64,000 nucleotides of DNA, taken from positions 372,001 through 436,000 of the forward strand of contig CAKUVD010000001.1 in assembly GCA_934695325.1 (NCBI GenBank). Direction: 5' to 3'. How positions within the stretch are numbered: the first letter of the stretch is position 1; the number at the start of each line of letters is the position of its first letter. The position numbers and the translations under genes are program-made. This DNA is from an uncultured Bacteroidales bacterium. Lineage in GTDB: Bacteria > Bacteroidota > Bacteroidia > Bacteroidales > UBA932. The notes under the pieces are model-generated. The model had not been told where the DNA came from and did no database searches. It worked only from the letters and a program-made list of their open reading frames with translations. Of this stretch, positions 53,557-63,287 are shown in pieces.

Positions 53557-54417
53557 TTATCTGTTCCGGTGGTATTTCACAAGTCCGTCTATAGGTGACG
53601 CCGTTATTTCAGATATCGTCACTCCATATTCAGAGGCTATGCGCTCCAGGGTATCCCTGTGAGCCGCGGCATAACCGCCCACGACGCCCATCTTGAGGCG
53701 GGCGGTATCGTATTGGCTTACGCAACGCTCAAACAGAGACCTGAAATTATTGTCCACCAAATCATTGACATACTGGCATCTGCCATAATAGGAGGATATG
53801 AACGGTGCGAAGGTTCCGAGATATCTCGCAGGCGTAGGGCCTTTGTAGACATTCTGCACTACAGTCAGATAGTCCACATCATAGCGAGAAGCGAAATCCG
53901 AGGCGACCGGCTCAGGCACGAGGCCTTTCAGGAAATCCGAGACGAACAGCCTTCCAAGACAGGCGGCTCCGCCCTCGTCTCCGAGTATAAAACCACCGGA
54001 ACGGACGTTCTTCACGATATTCCTCCCGTCATATTCGCAGCTGTTGGAGCCTGTCCCCAGAATCACTGCTATGCCCGGTTCACTGCCGCATACAGCCCTG
54101 GCCGCATCCAAGAGGTCGGACGCATACTCTATCTCGGCATCCGGAAACGCCTTACGGAATTCGGCATCCAGCCGCACGGCGCTATCAGGAACAGCCTTGC
54201 CGTCAGATATGAGCCCGGCTGCATAGAAATGGATTTCCGTGACAGGCTCGCTCTCTGTCTCCAGCCTATGTATGGCATCCTTCAGGACTCCTTCTATAAA
54301 TGAGGCCTCAGCAGTGGCCACATTCATACCGGAAGTCTTCAGAGATCTCACCAGTCCGTCCTCAGTGACAGAGCACCAATCAGTCTTGGTGGCGCCGCTC
54401 TCCGCTATTATTATCAT
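53557..54417 (-). CDS. BadF/BadG-type sugar kinase (MurNAc kinase-like)
   Basis: 286 residues with the ASKHA kinase fold: ESGATKTDWCSV at the N-terminus (phosphate 1), VILGTGSNSCEYDG near 140, GGFILGDEGGAACLG near 150. BadF/BcrA-type sugar kinases phosphorylate GlcNAc or MurNAc; the Tannerella and Clostridium MurK proteins are in this class. Next to murQ, MurNAc kinase is the natural assignment, by inference. Its ATG overlaps the stop of the upstream gene (ATGA). Confidence 0.85.
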   Translation of the reverse strand: MIIIAESGATKTDWCSVTEDGLVRSLKTSGMNVATAEASFIEGVLKDAIHRLETESEPVTEIHFYAAGLISDGKAVPDSAVRLDAEFRKAFPDAEIEYASDLLDAARAVCGSEPGIAVILGTGSNSCEYDGRNIVKNVRSGGFILGDEGGAACLGRLFVSDFLKGLVPEPVASDFASRYDVDYLTVVQNVYKGPTPARYLGTFAPFISSYYGRCQYVNDLVDNNFRSLFERCVSQYDTARLKMGVVGGYAAAHRDTLERIASEYGVTISEITASPIDGLVKYHRNR

Positions 54418-56330
54418 AAAGCCTTCTTTATGTAAGGAAGAAGATGCTCCACATATCGCATCATACCGAGGTCCGTGAAATGGATTCCGTCCACCGTCGC
54501 CTCATAATCATCACCAATCTCCCCCTCTGACGACACGAAATATATCTTTTTCTCGCCCTGCCTCTTGAGTTTGTAGAAAAGCTCCCGCTGAGCCTTGTTC
54601 TTGCTCTCGATTTCTTCCTTCATCTTCTGATCCAGACGGGAATGAGGGAATATCGGATCCTCCAGGAAAATCACCGGGACATCCGGATGCGCATCCCTGA
54701 TTATCCGGAAGAACTGCTCGCCCTTCTCCCGTATCAGATAATCGTATGCGTTCGGAACATAGTCAAGCACATACAGCGCAGGGGTCTCCACTCCTGCCAT
54801 CAGTTCGGCTATCTCCATATCAAGGAGTGCATTTCCGCTGAATCCAAGATTGACCGTCTCACGGTTCAGCCTGCGTCCTATGATGCTTGTGAACGCCATT
54901 CCAGGCCTGTTCGCACAGCCCCCCTGCAAAATGCTCGTTCCGTAGAATACTATCGGATTTCCGGCCCGCGGACTGTCCACAGCAGGGCCAAGTATCTCAG
55001 CCTGCATATCCACGCCGACAGACAATGATGATATTCCATCGTAAAGCGACATATAGAGCATATACTCACGCATCTCCGGCTTCATATTCTTTATCAGGCA
55101 CGCCTCCATATCATTCTTTCCTGGCAACGGCCTTCCGCTTCCCGCGAAATTCCAATGCCCGCCTTCATTGACATATAGGTCCAGCCCCCTGGTTCCGGTG
55201 AGCGTCATATGGTTCATATTGTTGCCGAACGTGGACTCCCAGCGGGCGTAAACAGCCGAGGAATTCGTACGGAAACGTATGTAAAGCCCGGCGGAATTCC
55301 TTCCGAGTCTCCACACTGGAGGACGGGAGACGGTCTCGAACTCCTGAGGAAGTCTGGTGTACCGTTCTGATGTGTTCTGTGTGGCTTTTCCGTAAAGAGG
55401 GAACATAGCCCCGTCATAATATGTCGTGACAGCACCATCACCTTTGTCAGAATAAATGTAGATCTCGTGTATCTCCCTGTCGTATCCAGGATACAATCCT
55501 TTAGGCATACCGAGTTTGATGCGCGCCCCTCTGTTCGCAAGCACCACGAGTTCTCCGGTAGAAGGATCCTTACAGAGTCCTTCGATCTCACCGGCTCTGC
55601 GGAAATCCGACATCGTCCTATATAGGCTTACGTCCACGGCTTCAGGAAGATCCGCACCGCCGGAAGCATACATATCGCAGACATACAGATTGTCCGGCTC
55701 GCCCTTTTCCGCGTCGCCGTCATCCGAGGAGATGATTACGCGCCCGTTGTCGCAGAAAATTCCCTGCTGGAGCTTCGGGGACGGTTTTAGGGCCACCTTC
55801 CCGACATATTCGCCGGATGCGAGGTCATAGCAATACAGGTGGCTTCCCTGCACCCAGTCAGCCATCCACACACGTCCGTGTCCGGCATCCACGGCAAGGC
55901 CGCAGACTTCCACCTGCCCTGACGCGGGATTCCACGGGAGCGAGCGCTTCCAAGTCAATGTCTCTGCGTCATATACAGCAATCTGGATATCCTTCCCGAC
56001 ACCATCGACGAACGTCTCGATTCCCGCATAGACCTCTCCTCCATAAATGTCAATGTCGCCTATATGGTTTGCGGCCTGCTTCAGACCCTCAAAGGGATTT
56101 TTCGCTTCAAGTACGAGATTGCCGCTCTTGTCATACTTGTACAATGCGGTGGAACCCGATACATAGTAAAACTCTCCGTCAGAGGCGACACCCTGACGTC
56201 CAGCCACCTCTACGACATTCCTGAGCGAGAGGACCGGTTCTATTGACGTCTCCGCGCCAGATGCGGAAACCGCAAAAAGCCCGCCGCCCACTATGAGCGG
56301 CAAGGCTATCGAGATCAATGCTCTTTTCAC
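54414..56330 (-). CDS. Beta-propeller fused to SGNH esterase
   Basis: 638 residues with a signal peptide (ending SASGAE), so periplasmic. Residues 30-285 look like a beta-propeller: repeated units such as GVASDGEFYYVSGSTALYKYD and CGLAVDAGHGRVWMADWV. From about 330 the protein matches the two-part SGNH family: the N-terminal sandwich with the GLDLYVNEGG motif near 385, then the hydrolase with GTSILQGG (catalytic Ser), LGFSGNALL and VDGIHFTDLG (Asp/His near the end). These SGNH proteins deacylate glycans. The position before the MurNAc kinase and murQ suggests it removes acyl groups from muropeptide or sugar substrates; that is inference. Confidence 0.82.
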   Translation of the reverse strand: MKRALISIALPLIVGGGLFAVSASGAETSIEPVLSLRNVVEVAGRQGVASDGEFYYVSGSTALYKYDKSGNLVLEAKNPFEGLKQAANHIGDIDIYGGEVYAGIETFVDGVGKDIQIAVYDAETLTWKRSLPWNPASGQVEVCGLAVDAGHGRVWMADWVQGSHLYCYDLASGEYVGKVALKPSPKLQQGIFCDNGRVIISSDDGDAEKGEPDNLYVCDMYASGGADLPEAVDVSLYRTMSDFRRAGEIEGLCKDPSTGELVVLANRGARIKLGMPKGLYPGYDREIHEIYIYSDKGDGAVTTYYDGAMFPLYGKATQNTSERYTRLPQEFETVSRPPVWRLGRNSAGLYIRFRTNSSAVYARWESTFGNNMNHMTLTGTRGLDLYVNEGGHWNFAGSGRPLPGKNDMEACLIKNMKPEMREYMLYMSLYDGISSLSVGVDMQAEILGPAVDSPRAGNPIVFYGTSILQGGCANRPGMAFTSIIGRRLNRETVNLGFSGNALLDMEIAELMAGVETPALYVLDYVPNAYDYLIREKGEQFFRIIRDAHPDVPVIFLEDPIFPHSRLDQKMKEEIESKNKAQRELFYKLKRQGEKKIYFVSSEGEIGDDYEATVDGIHFTDLGMMRYVEHLLPYIKKAL

Positions 56331-56333
56331 TGC

Positions 56334-57797
56334 CTATTTCTTTTCCGGGATAGCTTCAAGAGCGGCCACAAGGAATCTCCAGCACTTGTCCACAGTGTCG
56401 ATCTTAACTCTCTCGTCTGGAGAATGAGGGTGGAGAAGCGTAGGCCCGAATGATACCATATCCCAATTAGGATACTTTGCGCCGAGAAGGGCGCACTCGA
56501 GTCCGGCGTGGATGGCAGTGACCTTCATATCCTTTCCGAAGAGATTCTTATAGACCTCTTTCAATGTTCCTATCACAGGCGTGGAAGGAAGCGGTGTCCA
56601 GCCTGAGTACGCACCGGAGGTGGAGAATTCCGCCCCGGCGAGTTCGAACACACAGCGCATTCTCTCCGCAAGATCCATCTTGGCGCTGTCTACGGAACTT
56701 CTCATAAGGGAAAGGACAGTAAGATGGCCGTTCTCCGTACGGATGACTGCCATATTCACGGATGTCTCCACAAGGCCAGGCATCGTAGGACTCATCCTCT
56801 CGACGCTGCTAGGGCAGGCGCAGATAGCCTTGACTGCCCTGAGCATAACATCCTCCTCTATATATGCGGCTGGAGCGTCAGTCTTTTCAAAGAAGCACTC
56901 GGCAGAAGGGTCTGTGTCAGCATATTCTGCCTTCACTTCAGAGAACACCAGTTCAACGATTCTCTTCACTTCGGAGACATTGGCCACAGGCACGAGCACA
57001 TCTGCCGTAGCCTCGAACGGAATGGCATTTCGGAGACTTCCACCAGTGAAATCGGAGACCTTGACGCCATATTTCTCCAGAAGAGGAAGAAGTATGCGTG
57101 CGACTACCTTATTGGCGTTGGCCCTGTAAAGGACAATGTCCTGGCCTGAATGACCGCCTTGCAGCCCCTTGACCGTAAGTCTATATGCCTCATAGCCGGA
57201 AGGGACAGGCATTGACCTGTATGCGAAGTCAGCCTTGCCGTCAAGTCCTCCGGCGCAGCCGATGTAGAGTTCACCCTCAGCCTCTGAGTCGAGGTTCAGC
57301 AGAATGTCGCCCTCGAATTCTCCCGGCTTCAATTTCTCGGCGCCAGTCATACCTGTTTCCTCATCATAGGTTATGAGCGCCTCCACCGGCCCGTGCTCCA
57401 GGGTATCGTCCTGCAGGACTGCCAGGGCTAGGCACACTCCGATGCCATCATCTGCGCCTAGCGTGGTTCCTTTCGCAGTCACCCATTCCCCGTCAATCTG
57501 TGTCTGGATAGGATCCTTAAGGAAATCGTGCACAGTATCAGCGGTTTTCTGCGGAACCATATCCATATGAGCCTGAAGGATTACCCCCCTGCGGTTTTCA
57601 TAGCCGGGTGTCGCAGGCTTTCTGAATATTATGTTCCCTGTCTCATCCCTCCGGACTGACACATTGTGCGCCTTTCCCCAGTCAAGAAGGAACTGCTGCA
57701 CTTTTTCCTCGTGCTTTGACGGACGCGGGATTTGCGAAAGATCGTAGAAATTGGTCCATACGCTCTTCGGCTCAAGATCTTTGATAGACATAGTCAT
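56334..57797 (-). CDS. pepD: Aminoacyl-histidine dipeptidase / Xaa-His peptidase (M20)
   Basis: 487 residues. Zn ligands: QAHMDMVPQ (His/Asp near 78), LGADDGIGV (bridging Asp near 117), TYDEETGMTGAEKL (catalytic Glu near 147) and DSEAEGELYIGCAGG. The lid domain reads GGHSGQDI. Cleaves dipeptides in the cytoplasm; with a peptide importer nearby (60014) it can finish cell-wall or dietary peptides. It lies 3 bp before the propeller-SGNH gene. Confidence 0.94.
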   Translation of the reverse strand: MTMSIKDLEPKSVWTNFYDLSQIPRPSKHEEKVQQFLLDWGKAHNVSVRRDETGNIIFRKPATPGYENRRGVILQAHMDMVPQKTADTVHDFLKDPIQTQIDGEWVTAKGTTLGADDGIGVCLALAVLQDDTLEHGPVEALITYDEETGMTGAEKLKPGEFEGDILLNLDSEAEGELYIGCAGGLDGKADFAYRSMPVPSGYEAYRLTVKGLQGGHSGQDIVLYRANANKVVARILLPLLEKYGVKVSDFTGGSLRNAIPFEATADVLVPVANVSEVKRIVELVFSEVKAEYADTDPSAECFFEKTDAPAAYIEEDVMLRAVKAICACPSSVERMSPTMPGLVETSVNMAVIRTENGHLTVLSLMRSSVDSAKMDLAERMRCVFELAGAEFSTSGAYSGWTPLPSTPVIGTLKEVYKNLFGKDMKVTAIHAGLECALLGAKYPNWDMVSFGPTLLHPHSPDERVKIDTVDKCWRFLVAALEAIPEKK

Positions 57798-57810
57798 TAT
57801 GTTTTTATGA

Positions 57811-58836
57811 TTATTTCTGGTTTATCTGAAACGTACTCTCGACGCCCAGCTGATATACAGGCATCCTGCTCTGCAGAAGCACATTCGCACCCTCGCTCAG
57901 TCGTACCGTGCAGATCGCAGGGACGCGGTAATGGGCGACATTTCCCTTGACGCTCACCGACTTGCCGGCAGGCACATTGACCGGCTGGACATTGAATTCC
58001 AGTATATAAGGTTTCCCTGACAGGTCGTCCGCAGGGACAAGTCCCTTGGAGTCTGAAAGCCTGAAGGCGACATACATCTGTGCCTCATTGTCCTTCGTCG
58101 GAACCACCTCATAATTCATTTTCTGTGTAGAGAAATCGCTGTAGCCTATGAACATTGACATATATTCGCGTTCAAGGCGTGAAATCTCCTCCACAGCCGA
58201 AGCCATAGCCTCTCCACTGAATGTGGCGTCAGTGTCTCCCGTCACGATCTGGACTCTTTTCCTGCGAAGCCCGAAAATCATATCCGCAGCTTCTTTCGCC
58301 CGGGATTCCAACGACTTCTGGACGACCATCTCCTGCTGCACGGCTACCTTGTTATAGGCTGACTCACTTTTTATATTGCGGTAAAGCGTGGCTGACTCGG
58401 AAGTGAGGTTGGAGGTCAGGCCCTTGTCTGAGAAATCCGCCTTTCCTGCCGCAGGGAAGCGCCATTGTGTCTGTTCGGCGGCTGAGGGCGCCAATGCAAC
58501 CAGCCCCTGAGATGACAATGAAAGGAATGCCGGCATCCCTGCTCCCGGAGCCACAGTATATCTGGCAGACGGATCCGCCTCAGTAAGAGGCGCCATATCC
58601 ACTGACACCAGGGCATATGTCACCTCATCGTTCTGACGGGCGTCGATTCCGAGGTATTTCTGAGCAAACTTGGCATAAGGCCCCGCATAAAAGCATTCTT
58701 TACGGGCCTCCACCTGAAGCCTCACAGTCGTGGAAGGCAATGAATACACGAGGCATCCTTCCGGATCCTGCGCAGACACGGCGGCCGACGCCATCATCAA
58801 GGCTGCCGCCAACGACAATTTAATGCTGTTCTTCAT
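57811..58836 (-). CDS. DUF4831 family protein
   Basis: 341 residues with a signal peptide (MKNSIKLSLAAALMMASAAVSAQ). The sequence LPSTTVRLQVEARKE followed by CFYAGPYAKFAQKYLG is the DUF4831 mark; the second half holds a long helix (QKSLESRAKEAADMIFGLR) and a sandwich with FSGEAMASAVEEISRLEREY. Family function is unknown; exported in Bacteroidota. The start at 58836 follows the lipid A acyltransferase stop by 8 bp. Confidence 0.88.
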   Translation of the reverse strand: MKNSIKLSLAAALMMASAAVSAQDPEGCLVYSLPSTTVRLQVEARKECFYAGPYAKFAQKYLGIDARQNDEVTYALVSVDMAPLTEADPSARYTVAPGAGMPAFLSLSSQGLVALAPSAAEQTQWRFPAAGKADFSDKGLTSNLTSESATLYRNIKSESAYNKVAVQQEMVVQKSLESRAKEAADMIFGLRRKRVQIVTGDTDATFSGEAMASAVEEISRLEREYMSMFIGYSDFSTQKMNYEVVPTKDNEAQMYVAFRLSDSKGLVPADDLSGKPYILEFNVQPVNVPAGKSVSVKGNVAHYRVPAICTVRLSEGANVLLQSRMPVYQLGVESTFQINQK

Positions 58837-58844
58837 ATATTCTG

Positions 58845-59756
58845 TTATCTTTTCCATCTCTTATGTGTCCACAGATAATTGGACGGCTGCTCATTTATAT
58901 CCTCCTCGAGATATTCATAGAACCTGTTCATTATATCTTCCGGAGTCATCTCGGACGCATCCGGGCATATTTCCCTGAAAGTCATCTTATAGCCGTAGCC
59001 TTTCTTTTCCTTGAATGCCATATAGACGACGGCGAACCCGAACTTATGGGCAAGAGCCGCACCGCCCGTCATAGTCAATGTCGGCTGGTGCATAAAGTTG
59101 TCCACGGTATGAGCCGACGCATACGCATACGGGCATTGGTCCGTAGGGAATACGTACAGCCGCTTCTCATTTCTGTGGCCGATGACGAAACGCATTATCT
59201 TCTGCGACTCGACATAGCAGGTCGCGCTGTTTTCTTTCGCGATCGGGGCGCAGCGGTTGTCACCCAGGACCTTGTCCCAGAACCTGTTCTTGAGTTCCTT
59301 ATAGACGACAGTGACCGTCTTCTCTCCGAAACCGACCTCCGACGGCTCCCAGATATAGTTCATTATGCCGCCAGTGAGTTCCCAGTTCCCGAGATGCGAG
59401 TTCAGGACAATGACCCCAGGCCTTTCCCTGTAAAGCCTGTCAAGCATATCGGCATTGACAGTCTCGCATATATGCGAGTCCCGGAGTCTCTTCGTATCAT
59501 AGGATCCTGCGAACCAGAATGTCTCTGCGACAATGTTCCCGAAATGCCTGTAGAAATCCCTGGCGATATCCTTCAGCTCTCCATACTTCTTCTCCGGGAA
59601 CGAGCGGGCAAGATTTATCATCACGACATCCCTTCTGTAGTGCATCGGCCCCGAGACGAGCCACGCAAGGCAGCGTCCCCAGAAATAATGCACTTTCAGA
59701 GGCTGCAGGGCCAGCAGTCTCATCAGCATCTCAATCAGTCTAACACCAAGTCCCAT
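58845..59756 (-). CDS. Lipid A biosynthesis acyltransferase (LpxL/HtrB family)
   Basis: 303 residues: one N-terminal hydrophobic segment and the acyltransferase core. The HX4E motif is NSHLGNWELTGGI near 118; further family marks are ARDFYRHFGNIVAETFW near 65 and FPTDQCPY near 205. It adds a secondary acyl chain to lipid A at the inner membrane. It is the first gene of the eight-gene minus row, with a TATATTTG element at 59863. Confidence 0.92.
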   Translation of the reverse strand: MGLGVRLIEMLMRLLALQPLKVHYFWGRCLAWLVSGPMHYRRDVVMINLARSFPEKKYGELKDIARDFYRHFGNIVAETFWFAGSYDTKRLRDSHICETVNADMLDRLYRERPGVIVLNSHLGNWELTGGIMNYIWEPSEVGFGEKTVTVVYKELKNRFWDKVLGDNRCAPIAKENSATCYVESQKIMRFVIGHRNEKRLYVFPTDQCPYAYASAHTVDNFMHQPTLTMTGGAALAHKFGFAVVYMAFKEKKGYGYKMTFREICPDASEMTPEDIMNRFYEYLEEDINEQPSNYLWTHKRWKR

Positions 59757-59862
59757 AACGGCTTCTTTTCATTCCCGCAGCGCACTACGGCCGCTCCGGC
59801 CGGTCCTGTCTGCCATACTACCCCTCAAACTTCACATCCGCGAAACTTGAGCCACATTATGG

Positions 59863-59870
59863 CAAATATA
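59863..59870 (-). promoter_or_regulatory. -7 promoter element TATATTTG for the lpxL-to-mntP row
   Basis: Fits TAnnTTTG on the minus strand, 107 bp before ATG 59756. All eight following genes are spaced by at most 20 bp or overlap. Confidence 0.5.
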
Positions 59871-59882
59871 ATGAAAAATATG

Positions 59883-59890
59883 TATGTTTG
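59883..59890 (+). promoter_or_regulatory. -7 promoter element TATGTTTG for the POT transporter
   Basis: Fits TAnnTTTG on the plus strand, 124 bp before the POT ATG and divergent from the minus promoter. Confidence 0.45.
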
Positions 59891-60013
59891 CATATAAGAC
59901 AGGCATAATCGTTGGCTGTCCGCTACTTGATGTTTTTTTATTAATCCATACGAAGTCGTCGGAAGATTCTGCGGAATAAGTTCCGAACTACTTCTAAACA
60001 AACTCTTTAAACA

Positions 60014-61675
60014 ATGTTCAAAGACCAGCCGAAAGGATTGTTCGCCCTCGCTCTCGCAAACACCGGGGAGCGCTTTGGGTACTACACGATGCTAGCCATC
60101 TTTCTCCTGTTCATTCAGGCCAAGTTCGGATTCAGCGCAGCGGTATCCACACAGATTTATTCCATTTTCCTTGCCGCAGTATATTTTATGCCTCTGTTCG
60201 GAGGTATGCTCGCCGACAAGATCGGCTATGGGAAATGTGTCACTACCGGTATCGCGGTAATGTTCGTCGGATATCTCTGCCTCGCCATACCTACCGGGCC
60301 TGACACGGCGGGCAAAGTGCTTATGTTCGGAGCGTTGGCGCTCATCGCCACCGGAACGGGACTATTCAAGGGGAATCTCCAGGTGATGGTAGGGAATCTC
60401 TATGACAATCCGAAATACGCAGCCAAGAGAGACTCCGCATTCAGCCTCTTCTATATGGCCATCAACATCGGCGCAATGTTCGCACCGTCTATGGCAAAGG
60501 CCGTCACCAATTTCTTCCTCGGCAAGTCCGGGCTCGTATATGATGCAAATGTGCCGGCTCTCGCCCACCAGATAATAGGCGGCAATCTGGCCAATGCCGA
60601 TAAACTCCAGGCCATTGCGGGAACAATGCCAGGATCTGCCGGAATGGATCTGGCGTCATTCAGCCATTTCTATATCGAAAAGCTCTCATCTGCATACAAT
60701 TATGGTTTCGGAGTGGCCTGCATCTCTCTGATCATCTCAGTAGCCATCTATTTCGGCTGCCGGTCTTGGTTCAAGGATGCTGACGTGAATGCGAAGCAGG
60801 CGAAAGCCGCCAACAGCAGCGAGGTCGAGCTGACTCCGGCGCAGACCAAGAGCAGGATCACGGCGCTTATGCTCGTTTTCGCAGTGGTAATCTTCTTCTG
60901 GATGGCATTCCACCAGAACGGCGCGACAATGACATTGTTCGCAAGGGACTACACCGCAAGCACTGTCTCGGGAGTGACTCGAATCGGGTTCAACATCTGG
61001 AGCCTTTTCCTTATCGCAGTCTCCATCTATACGCTTTTCGGAGCTTTCCAGTCAGAGAAGAGCAAGGGCAAGATTCTCTGCGGTGTCGCAACATTCCTTC
61101 TGTGGGGAGGCGCATACGCCATCTATGCAGGGATGCCGACGAGCGTGAACATACTGCCTTCAGATTTCCAGCAGTTCAATCCATTCTTCGTAGTGGCATT
61201 GACTCCGGTATCCCTGGCGATTTTCGGTGCATTGGCAAAGAAAGGAAAAGAACCTTCGGCACCTCGCAAGATCGGAATGGGAATGATAGTGGCAGCAGTC
61301 GGTTTCAGCATACTCACATTTGCATCCCTCGGCCTCGCATCGCCTAAGGAACTTGGAGGGACAGTAAGTCCAGACCTCATCTCTCCTGACTGGCTCATCT
61401 CCACATACCTTGTCCTGACTTTTGCGGAGCTTCTGCTCTCCCCTATGGGCATCTCATTCGTGTCCAAGGTAGCACCTCCTAAATATAAAGGTGCGATGAT
61501 GGGCTGCTGGTTCGCCGCCACCGCTCTCGGAAACTATCTGGTATCCATTCCGGGACTGCTCTGGAACAAGGTCCCTCTCTGGGGCGTCTGGGGGCTGCTC
61601 ATCACACTCTGCCTGCTTTCCGCGCTATTCATCTTCTCTATTATGAAGAAGCTGGAGTCTGCCACGGAATGCTGA
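60014..61675 (+). CDS. POT/PTR2-family peptide:H+ symporter
   Basis: 553 residues with about 13 membrane helices. NTGERFGYYTM near residue 17 is the ExxERFxYY proton motif (Asn-Thr-Gly-Glu here), and FSLFYMAINIGAMFAP near 145 is the second family signature. Imports di- and tripeptides. A long loop near 180-215 lies between helices 5 and 6. It faces the pepD row, whose peptidase could use its product. Confidence 0.93.
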   Translation: MFKDQPKGLFALALANTGERFGYYTMLAIFLLFIQAKFGFSAAVSTQIYSIFLAAVYFMPLFGGMLADKIGYGKCVTTGIAVMFVGYLCLAIPTGPDTAGKVLMFGALALIATGTGLFKGNLQVMVGNLYDNPKYAAKRDSAFSLFYMAINIGAMFAPSMAKAVTNFFLGKSGLVYDANVPALAHQIIGGNLANADKLQAIAGTMPGSAGMDLASFSHFYIEKLSSAYNYGFGVACISLIISVAIYFGCRSWFKDADVNAKQAKAANSSEVELTPAQTKSRITALMLVFAVVIFFWMAFHQNGATMTLFARDYTASTVSGVTRIGFNIWSLFLIAVSIYTLFGAFQSEKSKGKILCGVATFLLWGGAYAIYAGMPTSVNILPSDFQQFNPFFVVALTPVSLAIFGALAKKGKEPSAPRKIGMGMIVAAVGFSILTFASLGLASPKELGGTVSPDLISPDWLISTYLVLTFAELLLSPMGISFVSKVAPPKYKGAMMGCWFAATALGNYLVSIPGLLWNKVPLWGVWGLLITLCLLSALFIFSIMKKLESATEC

Positions 61676-61691
61676 CACGTGACAAAGACGA

Positions 61692-61727
61692 AAAGGAGGC
61701 TGGCCCGAATGTGGGTTGGCCTCCTTT
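61692..61727. terminator. Bidirectional terminator between POT and ATPase genes
   Basis: AAAGGAGGC (61692-61700) pairs exactly with GCCTCCTTT (61719-61727). T-rich sequence follows on both strands. It separates two convergent genes. Confidence 0.75.
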
Positions 61728-61805
61728 CGTAATATACCCTACAGGCTTGCGCCCGGACTGCCGTCAATGGGACATTCCGCACCTACGCATTAATACAGGG
61801 AACAG

Positions 61806-63287
61806 CTAACATATTTTCCATTCCTCAATGCGGCGAGTAGCAGTGGAGAATGAGACACCCACCTTGAAGAGTCTGCGGCTGTCGGATGCGAACGGACGTG
61901 CATAGCCCTTGTCCTCGATCTGGCGCAGAGCCTCGGAAGCATCTGCATTGACCTTCAATTCGAAGATATAGATATAGTCCTTCGTCTGGATGAGCAGGTC
62001 GATGCGACCGTTGCTGGTCGTGCGCTCTACCTGGACATATTCGCCGAGAAGTTCCATTATTATGTACATCGCATACTGGAAATCCTTCTCCGCATCACCC
62101 TGGATCTGGTAGCTTGTGTTTGCGAACAGCGACGACAGCGTCTGCGTAAAGGCTTCCGGCTGGCCGGAGCGCGCTGAGCGGACGAGCCGGGCAATAATCG
62201 GAGGCAGAGTCATACTGCGTGAGGGTATATAGTACTGTGATATGAAGGTCAGGAATCCGCTTTCCACCTCCTGATTCGGAAAACCTAGGCGGTATAGGCC
62301 AAATTCGGCATCATACCCCTTGATCGTCAGGTACCCGCTCTGGAAGAGCACCGGCACAGGATTCTCGAAGACCGTGTCAATGCTGCTGAGCAACGACGAG
62401 TCCGCCTCTTCTTCTGTCAGACGCGTTATGTCATACGAACTCTCTCGCATAAGTTTAACCAGGAATGTCGGTGTGCCTGTGGCGAACCAATACTGGTTGA
62501 ATGTACGCTTGAGGAACGTGTTTAGCAGACTGAAAGGATTATATATGCCATCCGTATTCTCACAGAAGTGATATCCGTCGTACATAGTCTTCAGTTTTCC
62601 GTAGCATTCCACCTTCTCTAGCCCGTTTGCCGAGGCCAGAGCCGCTACGCTTTCATCAAAATATGTGCGCAGTTCCTCTTCCGTAATGCCACATATATCG
62701 GTATATGTAGCATCCATAGATATGTCGTTGAGGTTGTTCAGGCCGCTGAACACACTCAATTTCCCGATTTTCGTCACTCCGGTAAGGAAGCCGAAGCGGA
62801 GGCGGCTGTCCATCGTCTTCATCACGCTGTAGAAGCCTTGAAGCGTAGACCCGAAGCGGGACAGTATCAGTTCGTTCCCGAGATTATCTATGATCGGCTT
62901 GTCGTATTCGTCTATAAGAATCACCACCTGTCGGCCTGTCCGGCGATATGCCGCCTCGATAACCCTCTGAAAACGCAGTCCTATGACCTCACTCGTCTTT
63001 TCCGAGCCATACCTGACTTCAAATTCTGAAAGCTTTTCATTCAAGACATTCTGCAGGATCTCTTCTGTATCGTATGACACCCCGCTCAAGTCAATGTGCA
63101 ACACAGGGTACGATATCCAGTCCTGCTCAAGCTTCTCGATGGACAGCCCCGTGAAGAGGTCTTTCCTTCCTGAGAAATACGCCTCCATAGTCGATACCAA
63201 AAGGCTCTTCCCGAACCGTCTCGGGCGGCTCAGAAAGTAATATTTACCTGTCGTGACCAGATTGTATATCTGTGATGTCTTGTCCAC
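61806..63287 (-). CDS. AAA-ATPase-like / PD-(D/E)XK nuclease-family protein with damaged start
   Basis: 493 residues from GTG 63287; the family's first residues continue upstream in the same frame (YPIGIQNFEE then CVYVDKT) to a stop just before. The phosphate-binding segment is LSRPRRFGKSLLVSTM near 20, with VVILIDEYDKPI (Walker B) near 120, then a helical middle and the C-terminal domain with RIDLLIQTKDYIYIFELKVN, the PD-(D/E)XK-type nuclease signature. These proteins are numerous in gut Bacteroidales and of unknown role, perhaps defence or regulation. The family start MYPIGIQ is broken by two extra bases (AT at 63339-63340) after ATG 63346. Confidence 0.85.
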   Translation of the reverse strand: MDKTSQIYNLVTTGKYYFLSRPRRFGKSLLVSTMEAYFSGRKDLFTGLSIEKLEQDWISYPVLHIDLSGVSYDTEEILQNVLNEKLSEFEVRYGSEKTSEVIGLRFQRVIEAAYRRTGRQVVILIDEYDKPIIDNLGNELILSRFGSTLQGFYSVMKTMDSRLRFGFLTGVTKIGKLSVFSGLNNLNDISMDATYTDICGITEEELRTYFDESVAALASANGLEKVECYGKLKTMYDGYHFCENTDGIYNPFSLLNTFLKRTFNQYWFATGTPTFLVKLMRESSYDITRLTEEEADSSLLSSIDTVFENPVPVLFQSGYLTIKGYDAEFGLYRLGFPNQEVESGFLTFISQYYIPSRSMTLPPIIARLVRSARSGQPEAFTQTLSSLFANTSYQIQGDAEKDFQYAMYIIMELLGEYVQVERTTSNGRIDLLIQTKDYIYIFELKVNADASEALRQIEDKGYARPFASDSRRLFKVGVSFSTATRRIEEWKIC

